A stretch of 64,000 bases of DNA from an uncultured Brachybacterium sp. (GTDB lineage: Bacteria; Actinomycetota; Actinomycetes; Actinomycetales; Dermabacteraceae), in NCBI RefSeq assembly GCF_947500705.1, contig NZ_CANMSY010000010.1, positions 1 through 64,000 on the forward strand. Reading direction: 5' to 3'. A program made the translations under genes and the position numbers. Within the stretch, counting starts at the first letter, position 1, and the number at the start of each line of letters is the position of its first letter. The notes beneath the pieces are model-generated. The model did no database searches. It had not been told where the DNA came from and saw nothing but the letters and a program-made list of their open reading frames with translations. Below, piece by piece: positions 17,134 through 24,369 of this stretch.

Positions 17134-18162
17134 ATGACAAGGAAATCTGCACCCTCGGGCGACGCTGACCGACCCACGTTCGAGGGCCGCCCGCTGGACC
17201 GGCCGACGGAGGACATCGAGGACCAGGGCCTCGCCTTCGACATCGCCACCGTCGTCACCCGCCGCCGCACGCTCGGGGTGCTCGGCGCCGGCGCAGCTGC
17301 CGCGGTCCTCGCAGCCTGCGCACGCGGCACGTCCGCGAGCACCGGCACCTCTGATGCGGGCGGGGCCACGGCATCTGACGGAGGCGGCGCGATCAACGCC
17401 ACGAGCTCCGGCGCTGAGATGCCGACCGAGACCGCGGGCCCGTACCCCGGTGACGGCTCCAACGGCGCCGACGTTCTGGAGATCAGCGGCGTGGAGCGCA
17501 GCGACATCCGCTCGAGCATCGACGGCGGAGCGACCGCCGAGGGCGTGGACCTCACCCTCACGATGGACATCATCGATCTCGTCGAGGACGGGGCGGCGAT
17601 GACCGGTGCCGCGGTGTACGTCTGGCACTGCGATGCCCAGGGCGGCTATTCGATGTACGGCGATGGCCTGACCGAGGAGACCTACCTTCGCGGCGTGCAG
17701 GTCGTCGGCGAGGACGGCACCGTCACCTTCACCACCACCTTCCCGGGCTGCTACTCCGGACGCTGGCCGCACATCCATTTCGAGGTGTTCCCCGACCTCG
17801 CCTCCCTCACGGACGCGACCAACGCGGTACTGACCTCGCAGATCGCTCTGCCGGAGGAAGCGTGCGCCGCGGTGTACGCGCGCTCGGAATACTCCGGTTC
17901 AGCAGAGAACATGGCCGAGATCTCGCTCGAGAGCGACGGCATCTTCTCGGACGGCGCCGACATGCAGATGGCCACGATGACCGGAGACGTCGACGCCGGG
18001 TACACGGCCACGATCGACGTGCCGATCGACACGAGCACCGAAGAAGAGGCCGGCGGCGGACAGGGCAGCCCCGGCGGGGACGGGCAACCGCCAGAAGGAG
18101 CACCCCGCGGACAAGCGCCGACGGAAGAGACCACGACAGACACGGATTCAGCTGGGACGTGA
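17134..18162 (+). CDS. exported intradiol ring-cleavage dioxygenase-like lipoprotein
   Basis: A 342-residue protein. Residues ~43-65 form a Tat-type lipoprotein signal (TRRRTLGVLGAG then LAAC). The mature part matches the catechol/protocatechuate intradiol dioxygenase core: ETAGPYPGDGSNG, AAVYVWHCDAQGGYSMY with the first Tyr ligand, and PGCYSGRWPHIHFEVF with the second Tyr and both His ligands, so the Fe(III) set looks complete. The C-terminus is a disordered Glu/Gly/Pro/Thr-rich tail. AGGGAG precedes the ATG. Exported members of this family are common in actinobacteria, but their substrates are mostly unknown. The CATAG repeats upstream link it to the neighbouring two-component system. Confidence 0.87.
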   Translation: MTRKSAPSGDADRPTFEGRPLDRPTEDIEDQGLAFDIATVVTRRRTLGVLGAGAAAAVLAACARGTSASTGTSDAGGATASDGGGAINATSSGAEMPTETAGPYPGDGSNGADVLEISGVERSDIRSSIDGGATAEGVDLTLTMDIIDLVEDGAAMTGAAVYVWHCDAQGGYSMYGDGLTEETYLRGVQVVGEDGTVTFTTTFPGCYSGRWPHIHFEVFPDLASLTDATNAVLTSQIALPEEACAAVYARSEYSGSAENMAEISLESDGIFSDGADMQMATMTGDVDAGYTATIDVPIDTSTEEEAGGGQGSPGGDGQPPEGAPRGQAPTEETTTDTDSAGT

Positions 18163-18350
18163 GCACGTCCTGCTGCCCAAGAGACTCGACACGTTCCCAA
18201 CATTGTGACGAGCAGACCTTCTCGAGCGCTGAAGCGCCCTGGGTTTCGTTCCGAGTCTCAGCAAGGAGAATCGGCGCCACCTCGATACCCTCACGCGGTC
18301 GTCCACTCTCGCACTGCCACGCTCGAGCACTGGCGGACACCGATTCGGGG

Positions 18351-18377
18351 CTGGCACTCTCCGGGTGAGAGTGCTAA
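18351..18377 (+). promoter_or_regulatory. CIRCE operator (HrcA) upstream of hsp20
   Basis: CTGGCACTC, nine bases, then GAGTGCTAA. The right half is a perfect match to the CIRCE consensus and the left half differs at two positions. The site overlaps the likely promoter (TAATCT -10 at 18375-18380), as expected for HrcA repression of a heat-shock gene. Confidence 0.82.
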
Positions 18378-18387
18378 TCTGTTCGCA

Positions 18388-18408
18388 GTTGAGTCGAAGG
18401 GACTCAAG
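18388..18408 (+). promoter_or_regulatory. HAIR operator (HspR) upstream of hsp20
   Basis: GTTGAGT, seven bases, then ACTCAAG. This matches the HspR-associated inverted repeat (CTTGAGT-N7-ACTCAAG) at 13 of 14 defined positions. It lies 11 bp downstream of the CIRCE element, so two different heat-shock repressors probably control the same promoter. Confidence 0.82.
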
Positions 18409-18457
18409 GTTGGTAGGCCACCATTCCAGGCGGTGGCCGCGATAGGAAGGAGACACC

Positions 18458-18889
18458 ATGGCTACCTACGACCCGTTCCGTGAGATGGAGCGTCTCGCGA
18501 GCAACTTCCTCGACACCGGGCGACGGGGCCCTCGGCAGATGCCGATGGACCTATATCGCGCTGGCGATCACTACGTTCTCTCCGCTGACCTGCCGGGCAT
18601 CGATCCCGGGTCCGTCGATGTCGATGTCGATGGACAGCTGCTGACCATTCGCGCCGAGCGGACCCTCGCGACCGATGAACAGGCGCAGTGGATCACTCGC
18701 GAGCGCACGGGAGGAACCTTCCTGCGCCAGCTCAGCCTCGGACAGGGACTGGACACCGAGCACATCTCCGCGAGCTACCACAACGGTGTGCTCAGCGTGA
18801 CGATCCCGATCAGCGAGAAGGCCAAGCCCCGCAAGATCGAGATCACCACGCAGAACGCTCCCCAGCAGATCGAGTCCCCGGCGAGCTGA
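18458..18889 (+). CDS. hsp20: small heat-shock protein, Hsp20/alpha-crystallin family
   Basis: A 143-residue ATP-independent chaperone that holds unfolding proteins in the cytosol. It starts with DPFREMERL, then the alpha-crystallin domain from MPMDLYRAGDHYVLSADLPG through the VDVDGQLLTIRAER strand pair to the ASYHNGVLSVTIP stretch, which contains the conserved G-V-L motif. The C-terminal tail has the IEI-type anchoring sequence (RKIEITTQN). AGGAAGGAG lies about 6 bp before the ATG. It forms a single-gene unit bounded by CIRCE and HAIR upstream and a strong hairpin downstream. Confidence 0.95.
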   Translation: MATYDPFREMERLASNFLDTGRRGPRQMPMDLYRAGDHYVLSADLPGIDPGSVDVDVDGQLLTIRAERTLATDEQAQWITRERTGGTFLRQLSLGQGLDTEHISASYHNGVLSVTIPISEKAKPRKIEITTQNAPQQIESPAS

Positions 18890-18911
18890 TCACTCGACCG
18901 CTTTCCTCGAA

Positions 18912-18942
18912 GGCCCCCGGCTCCCCGCGAAGCCGGGGGCCT
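18912..18942 (+). terminator. rho-independent-like terminator after hsp20
   Basis: GGCCCCCGGCT and AGCCGGGGGCC pair perfectly over 11 bp around a short loop, 20 bp past the hsp20 stop. A short, imperfect T-containing tail follows, as is usual in high-GC actinobacteria. Confidence 0.75.
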
Positions 18943-19107
18943 TCGGGCGGATAGGAGGTCTTCGGGAGGGGGGCGTCACCCGCTGTCCGCGGAGTTGAGT
19001 CCCGCAGAGTGGTGCAGCGCGGCGGCCCCGTGGTCGTCCGGGACAATCGCTGCACCACTTCCAGGGACGTGACCCGCGGACTGTCCCGAAGCCTGAGCCC
19101 GGCACCA

Positions 19108-19863
19108 CTATCCGCGCGTGAGCAACCGAATTCCGTCGAGAATCGCCTCGTGCACTCGGGCATCACCCAGCGGCAGGAAGTGCCCACGCGTTCCCAGCTG
19201 CACGTTGTGCGCTCCTTCCAGATGGCTGCCGCCCGGGATGTGCGGGTCGAAACGGCCGTAGATGGAGACGATGTCCTGATCCACGTGTCGGCTGGCAGTC
19301 AGCTCGGCCAGCTCGGGGGAATGCGGCAGGAAGACGCGGAGGGCTGGTAGTGGCAACAAGCGGGCCAGGGAGGAACCTTCGAAGGGCGTGTTGACGGCCA
19401 CGAGCCCCTGGATAGCGCCGGCCGCATTATGCCGGGAGAGCAGCAGCTTGCCGATCAACCCGCCCTTGCTGTGGGCCACCAGCACGCAGCGACTGATGCC
19501 TTCCCGGTGGATATATCCGTCCACCAGGCTCGCCATGTCTTCGATGCTGCCGCCGTTGTACCCCAAGTCGACCACGGCACGCACGTCATAGCTCTGTTCC
19601 CGCAGCACATCGGCCACCGGACGCATGAAGGACCAGGTCTCATAGATTCCGGGCAGCAGAACGATCACGGGTTTGTCCGGATCGGACTGGCGATACGACT
19701 GCGGGTCGGGCTGGCGGACCAGCGCGGCGATCTGCCAGCGGAGGGCGTAGGTGTAGTCGCGGGCCCAGGCGTCGAGATTCGTACCTGCCTCGGCGAGCAT
19801 CCCAGTCAGGCGACTCAGCCGGCCCCGGGAAAGCCCGATGAGGTGTCGCATCCGGCCGGTCAC
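19108..19863 (-). CDS. alpha/beta hydrolase, lipase-like
   Basis: A ~251-residue hydrolase. Strand and oxyanion region VIVLLPGIYETWSFMRPVAD is followed by the nucleophile elbow LVAHSKGGLIG (Ser in A-H-S-K-G). A DPHIPGG segment and the late GTRGHFLPLG supply Asp and His candidates. The GTG start at 19863 overlaps the upstream hydrolase stop as GTGA; an ATG at 19851 is an alternative. The longer frame further upstream runs antisense-like through the neighbouring gene and lacks family similarity. Pairing with a second hydrolase suggests joint action on an ester or lipid, but no substrate is evident. Confidence 0.82.
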   Translation of the reverse strand: MTGRMRHLIGLSRGRLSRLTGMLAEAGTNLDAWARDYTYALRWQIAALVRQPDPQSYRQSDPDKPVIVLLPGIYETWSFMRPVADVLREQSYDVRAVVDLGYNGGSIEDMASLVDGYIHREGISRCVLVAHSKGGLIGKLLLSRHNAAGAIQGLVAVNTPFEGSSLARLLPLPALRVFLPHSPELAELTASRHVDQDIVSIYGRFDPHIPGGSHLEGAHNVQLGTRGHFLPLGDARVHEAILDGIRLLTRG

Positions 19864-20714
19864 GCGCTCGGGAAGGTCGCCCGCGGACCGGGACGGTGGC
19901 CGTTGACGGTGGTGAGGAACGGTGCACAGGCTGCGGCGAGATCGTGTGGCCGATTGTGCTGGACGTTGTGGGGGCCGCCGGGGATCTCCAGCAGAGCGGC
20001 GTCCGGGGCCAGGCGCACTAACAGGCGCACCCACTCGGCGGACGCGATCGGATCCCGTGCCCCGCGGACCACCAGTCCGGGAACGGCGCAGCGCAGGATG
20101 GTCTCCTCGGTGCGGTCGGCGATCATGTGCCGGGCGGTGCGCAGGTATCGCAGCGGGCCCATCCGCAGGTAGTTTCGGAGCACCACGGCGTTGCTGGTGG
20201 GCGACTCGATCAGGGTGTCCTGCAACAGCCGCATGGCCTGGGCGGGCAGGCTGCGCCCGGCAGGGTCCACGGTGGGACCGATCAACATATAGCCGGCGCA
20301 CAACCCCGGATGGCCGGCGATGGCGTCCACGACGATCTGGCAGCCCATGGAATGACCCACGACGACGGGTGCATCCAGTCCCAGAGCCTCGACCACCCCC
20401 GCGACCACTTCACCCAGCTCTGGGACGGTGAGCGCACGGGCCGGCTTGGGCGTCCTGCCGTAGCCCGGCAGGTCCAGGGCGTACACGTCATGCGTGGCTG
20501 CGAGCACGTCGGCGTACGGCAGGAAGTACTCTCCCGACATCCCGATCCCATGCACCAGCACGATCGGCGGGCGCTCCAGGGCGTAGGTCCCGTGCACGTC
20601 CACGGCATGGCGACCGATGTGCATACGCCGTCGGTGGAGCCCCGCGCCGGGCTTCTTCTGGGCCACCTTCGTCTCTTTCCACAACGTCATGAACCGCAGC
20701 AATGAGGACTGCAC
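19860..20714 (-). CDS. alpha/beta hydrolase
   Basis: A 284-residue alpha/beta hydrolase with an oxyanion motif VLVHGIGMSGEYF, the nucleophile elbow VVVGHSMGCQ, an acid residue in VRGARDPIAS and the catalytic His in GGPHNVQHN, so the triad is complete. About 40 basic residues precede the fold. The start is a GTG at 20714 with a weak GGAGG site about 11 bp upstream; an ATG at 20690 is possible. It is the first gene of a two-gene operon with another hydrolase that overlaps its stop. Could be an esterase, epoxide hydrolase or C-C hydrolase; sequence alone does not decide. Confidence 0.85.
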   Translation of the reverse strand: MQSSLLRFMTLWKETKVAQKKPGAGLHRRRMHIGRHAVDVHGTYALERPPIVLVHGIGMSGEYFLPYADVLAATHDVYALDLPGYGRTPKPARALTVPELGEVVAGVVEALGLDAPVVVGHSMGCQIVVDAIAGHPGLCAGYMLIGPTVDPAGRSLPAQAMRLLQDTLIESPTSNAVVLRNYLRMGPLRYLRTARHMIADRTEETILRCAVPGLVVRGARDPIASAEWVRLLVRLAPDAALLEIPGGPHNVQHNRPHDLAAACAPFLTTVNGHRPGPRATFPSA

Positions 20715-20990
20715 CGAGGTTACCGTCCTCCATGACGCTCACCTGTTGGCCGCAGGAGGAATCGATCTCCTCGAGACTCATGGAGTGACCCACCACGTCT
20801 CCCTTCGCCGGCGAGGTCATCCAGCGGAGCTGCTCAGCCGCACGTGAAGAACCACCGTGCGCCTCACCCCGATCGTACTGACAACGCACGAGAACGTCAG
20901 CCAGTCGAGAGGGAAGGCCGCACCGATAGGTGACCGCGCAGCCGTCTACCTCTCCCAGGCGAACCTGCCGGGAAAAGGCTCTACCCGCTC

Positions 20991-21329
20991 GTGAGCGACG
21001 TCGCCGCGGTGGAATCCTTCTATGCCCTGCAACCCGACCGAACGGCATGTTATCCCCTCGATCGCTTTACCTGGCGGCGGTCTCGGGTGAAGATCACAGC
21101 CCCTGGGCAAGGAGGCTGGTACATGTCTGCTCGCAATATCGTCGACGGCGTCCACCTGATACAGCAGGCCAACGTCAAGAGCTGGCTTATCGAGGGTGGT
21201 GGCGGGCTCACTCTCGCTCGCCCAGGAGAACGGGCCTCCCTGACCCCGGGCCAAGACTGCATCCACAGCGTTAATCCACTGACGAGAAGTGTCCGCTCCA
21301 ATCCCACGGAAGGAGCCCATCATGCGTAG
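20991..21329 (+). pseudogene. possible remnant of an MBL-fold hydrolase N-terminus
   Basis: The frame reads ARNIVDGVHLIQQANVKSW then LIEGGGGLTLARPGERASL, which resembles the first beta-strands of metallo-beta-lactamase-fold hydrolases (usually DGVH-L-x-x-ANxxxYLIE followed by LTLVDTG). The expected His-x-His-x-Asp-His metal motif never appears and similarity stops after ~40 residues. The frame overlaps the ATP-grasp start by 8 bp. I read it as a truncated fragment, perhaps from an ATG at 21123. It might instead be a small expressed protein. Confidence 0.4.
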
Positions 21330-22320
21330 CCGACTAGAAGACGACCTTGATAGCTGTAGGCCTCTCATCCTGTTCTTGGGCGATGAACGCGACGACGAGG
21401 ACCATGACGTACTCTTTCCCAAAATCCGGGAGAGTGGCGTCTCTGTCGTGCGTGTCCACCCCATCGACCTGATGATCAGCTTGAAGCCGAGCGGTCCCCG
21501 CTTCACCGTCGATGGGCGTCCGGTCCGACCGAAGCTGGTTGTCGGCTGGGTCCTCGACGAGTTGCTGTGGCCGGGAATGATCCAGCTCGACGTTTTCGAA
21601 AGAGCCGGTATTCCCGTCATCAATGACACGATGACTCTGTTCCGCACCGCGAACAAGCTGCTCGACAGCTCACAGCTCAACACGGGCGGCCTCCTGCGAT
21701 ACCCGGTGCTATCCGGCTACGACCGCACGGCGCTGGATCCCGGGTTCGCTCCCGACGGGACCACTGTCGTCAAACCACTGCGTGGATTCGGCGGTCGGGG
21801 CATCGAACGTCTGGAGAGCACGTCCGACTACGAAATGTTTCGACGCATGGATACCTCCCTCGACTCTGCGTACTATGCGATGCCCTGGGTGGAGAACCCC
21901 GGTCGGGACATACGCGTCTATACGGTCAACCACCACCCGGTTTTCGCGATGTACCGATATGCACCGCCCGGTTCCTGGATCACCAACGTCACCGCCGGCG
22001 GCAGGATCGCAATGTGCCCTCTCACGGCGGAACTCTCCGACCTCGCTTCGCGCGCATCACGAGCTGCGAACACGCTCATCGGGGGAGTCGACATCGGCGA
22101 AGATGTGGAAACCGGCGGGTACGTCATCTATGAGGTCAACTCGTGCCCCACCTGTGAGCCTCCAGTATTGGAGATGGTCGCCGACTTCCTGACCGAGGCG
22201 GTCACCGACTACGAAGCAGCCCGGGCGACCTGGGAGCCGAGCCACGTATATACCACTCTGGATCGAGACCCGAAGCTCTTCCACCCCAGCAAGAGACATC
22301 TCATCCAACCGGCAGACTGA
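21322..22320 (+). CDS. RimK-like ATP-grasp ligase
   Basis: A 332-residue ATP-grasp enzyme. The pre-ATP-grasp domain covers ~1-115. The ATP-binding lysine and Gly-rich loop follow as TVVKPLRGFGGRGIERL (~150). A PWVENPGRDIRVYTVNHHP strand and the metal-binding EVNSCPTCEPP (~275) complete the site; the Cys pair in this last motif is unusual. ATG at 21322 is chosen because GGAAGGAG lies 7 bp upstream. Such enzymes join a carboxylate to an amine using ATP. No obvious peptide precursor or partner sits beside it, so the substrate is open. Confidence 0.82.
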   Translation: MRSRLEDDLDSCRPLILFLGDERDDEDHDVLFPKIRESGVSVVRVHPIDLMISLKPSGPRFTVDGRPVRPKLVVGWVLDELLWPGMIQLDVFERAGIPVINDTMTLFRTANKLLDSSQLNTGGLLRYPVLSGYDRTALDPGFAPDGTTVVKPLRGFGGRGIERLESTSDYEMFRRMDTSLDSAYYAMPWVENPGRDIRVYTVNHHPVFAMYRYAPPGSWITNVTAGGRIAMCPLTAELSDLASRASRAANTLIGGVDIGEDVETGGYVIYEVNSCPTCEPPVLEMVADFLTEAVTDYEAARATWEPSHVYTTLDRDPKLFHPSKRHLIQPAD

Positions 22321-22398
22321 TCCTCTCAGGGCTGCCCGATGAAGAGAGACCAGCGCTCCGGAACCGAAGGCCATGATGCCGGCGGCGGGCCTGCGAGC

Positions 22399-22420
22399 AG
22401 TCCTGCACGGAGTCAGGACT
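22399..22420. terminator. hairpin between convergent genes
   Basis: AGTCCTG and CAGGACT form a 7-bp stem with an 8-base loop between the ATP-grasp gene and the HNH gene, whose 3' ends face each other. It could end transcription from either side; there is no clear T tract. Confidence 0.4.
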
Positions 22421-22446
22421 GACCGTGCACCAGTCCTGGTTCTCGA

Positions 22447-23895
22447 TCAGTAGGGCGGAAGCGGCGGGTTCTTCAGCCGCTCGAGCGCCCGGCGTTTAGC
22501 GTCGAGCTCTTCCTGGTAGCGGGTCCAGGAGTCCATGAGCTCACGCGTCATATAGGGACTCGCGAGATCCTCGTTGTCGCGGACGATCACGTGCACTCGA
22601 TCCTGGATCGACCAGGCTGTCCGTCCCGGCAGGCCGGGGGTGCACGGTAATCGGGTCGGGTCGATCAGTCCGGCGGTCTTCGCGCGGTGGTGCTGCCAGC
22701 ACAGGAGGTGCAGGTTCTCGATCTCGGTGAGGCCGCCGCGCTCCGGATCTCCGTGGTTGTACTCCTCGATGTGATCCGCCTCGGAAGCCCAAGAGGTGGG
22801 GCGCGCGCATCCGGGGACCGCGCAGGTGGTGTTCCGAAGACGCAGATGTTCGAGCATGGCACGGGTCGGCGTGTAGACCTCCGCAGGCAGCGGCAGGAAT
22901 GCGCCACTGCACGGATCGGTGAGCACCCGGTACCAGGTGTCGCTCTGCCCGGCCAGCTCACGAGCCATCGTCGCGGGGATCGGGATCGTCCCCTCCAGCA
23001 GTCCGGGTTCCTGGGAACCGCCGAGCATGGTCATGACGGGAACGGTGATGTTGAGCCGGAAGCGGGGCTTCGGGACCTGGACTCCGTCGGTGGTGAAGGC
23101 GGCGCCGCCCAGCAGGTCGTACTGGATGAGAGCGAGGGAAGCGGTCATCGCCGTTTCGGCGACCGTGCCGCGCGGGTCCACCGGCGGGGCCTCCCCCGCC
23201 TCCAGGGCGTGGCTCTGGGCGGATTGGACGGCGCGAGCGGCGGCATCGAGCCGCTGAGCGAGGGCAAGGATCTCCGGAGCCGGGCCGATCACCCGCAGGC
23301 ATCCGATCCCGTCGTCCCGGGTGGGCAGCAGTTCCACTCGGCGCCGACCCTCGGGCGTGAGGTGCGCCGGGGTCTCCTGCTGGGATTCCAGCCGGCTGAG
23401 CAGTCGGGAGAGCCGCTGATGGAACTGCTCGGTGGTGAGGGTGGCGGGCCAGAGCGAAGCGGCGCTGTCCACGTGCTCCATCTGGCGTGGGGTGAGGTGG
23501 CGGGTGCGGCGCAGGATGCGATCGAACCAGGCCGCGGGGAACTCGCCGCTTCCCAGGCGGATCAGCGTGCGCGGGAGCTGGGTGACTGCGATGTGGGAGT
23601 CATGGACGATGCGGTCCGCGACGGTCCGGGTGCAGCGCAGAGCCAGAGCGACGGAGAGGAGCTCGGCCTCTGCGACGTCTTCGTCGTAGTCATCGTTCTC
23701 GATGTCATGGAACGACGGCGCGAGTGCGATGAACCGTGCGGCCAGGCGGTGGCTCTCCTCGATCGAAGCCGCGTGGACGGGCCGCAGATGCTCCGGGAGC
23801 ACGGGGGCGGCCGGAGTGGGATCCGGCCGTGCGGGAGTCCCGTCAGTCCCGTCCTCATCGAACGGCACATTCGCGCTCTCATGGAGATCACCCAT
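22447..23895 (-). CDS. HNH endonuclease-motif protein with DUF222 domain (13E12 type)
   Basis: A 482-residue protein. The N-terminal ~300 residues are an Ala/Arg-rich helical DUF222 region. The C-terminal part carries the HNH site: CAVPGCARPTSWASEADHIEEYNHGD followed by LHLLCWQHHRAKT, with two Cys pairs for a structural zinc and the catalytic His. This family is highly repeated in actinobacterial genomes (the 13E12 repeat proteins), and its role is not settled. I place the start at ATG 23895, with GGGGGAGG 8 bp upstream. It diverges from an MFS gene across a 43-bp tandem repeat. Confidence 0.9.
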   Translation of the reverse strand: MGDLHESANVPFDEDGTDGTPARPDPTPAAPVLPEHLRPVHAASIEESHRLAARFIALAPSFHDIENDDYDEDVAEAELLSVALALRCTRTVADRIVHDSHIAVTQLPRTLIRLGSGEFPAAWFDRILRRTRHLTPRQMEHVDSAASLWPATLTTEQFHQRLSRLLSRLESQQETPAHLTPEGRRRVELLPTRDDGIGCLRVIGPAPEILALAQRLDAAARAVQSAQSHALEAGEAPPVDPRGTVAETAMTASLALIQYDLLGGAAFTTDGVQVPKPRFRLNITVPVMTMLGGSQEPGLLEGTIPIPATMARELAGQSDTWYRVLTDPCSGAFLPLPAEVYTPTRAMLEHLRLRNTTCAVPGCARPTSWASEADHIEEYNHGDPERGGLTEIENLHLLCWQHHRAKTAGLIDPTRLPCTPGLPGRTAWSIQDRVHVIVRDNEDLASPYMTRELMDSWTRYQEELDAKRRALERLKNPPLPPY

Positions 23896-24041
23896 TGCAC
23901 ACACCTCCCCCGTCGGGATTTACTGCGGAATGCTCACCAGAGGGAAGGCTCATGAACGGTCGGCAGATCAACACTTCGTCGTATCGCTATTTTATCGACA
24001 CCGGGCGTGAGTACAAGCCCCAGGGTCAAATCTGTGGATAT

Positions 24042-24170
24042 TGTGGATAAGCAGATGATGGGGAGGAACGGTGTCGCTGATTTCTGTGGATAAGTCACCA
24101 CTGTGGAGGAGCAGTCACGCTCTGTGCTGTGGAAACGGAGCCACTGTGGAGGAACGGTCGGACGCGTGCA
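24042..24170 (+). repeat. three-copy 43-bp tandem repeat with DnaA-box-like 9-mers
   Basis: Units begin at 24042, 24085 and 24128, each starting TGTGGA, with a second TG-GGAGGA 9-mer 17 bp into each unit. The copies have diverged. TGTGGATAA, the complement of the perfect DnaA box TTATCCACA, occurs at 24042 and 24085, and TGTGGATAT at 24033. All six or seven 9-mers point the same way. It lies in the 470-bp gap between the HNH gene and the MFS gene; the rest of that gap shows nothing I can assign. Confidence 0.7.
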
Positions 24171-24369
24171 CGGGCTACCGGGGTGAATGCAGAAGCTCGG
24201 AACTAATGCACTTGGAACCCACCAAAAAGCCCCGTCGCATTCTGGCGCAATCGTCGAGTTGATACAGGACCCCCTCAGCAAAGCCGTCCGGACGGTAACA
24301 CAGGTCGGTGCGGAATCTCGCCAGAGCAGAAGTTCGCATTTTCGATGAGTACGCCGCTATTCTCGGCGC

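Noticed and set aside
20991-21329. Precursor peptide for a graspetide made by the ATP-grasp enzyme
   Set aside because: It lacks a repeated acidic/Thr/Ser core and looks instead like the start of an MBL-fold hydrolase.
24033-24170. Chromosomal replication origin
   Set aside because: DnaA-box-like 9-mers are present, but there is no dnaA, dnaN or AT-rich unwinding region nearby, so I list it as a repeat only.
24071-24262. 63-codon frame across the tandem repeat
   Set aside because: It is built from the 43-bp repeat and has no coding signature.
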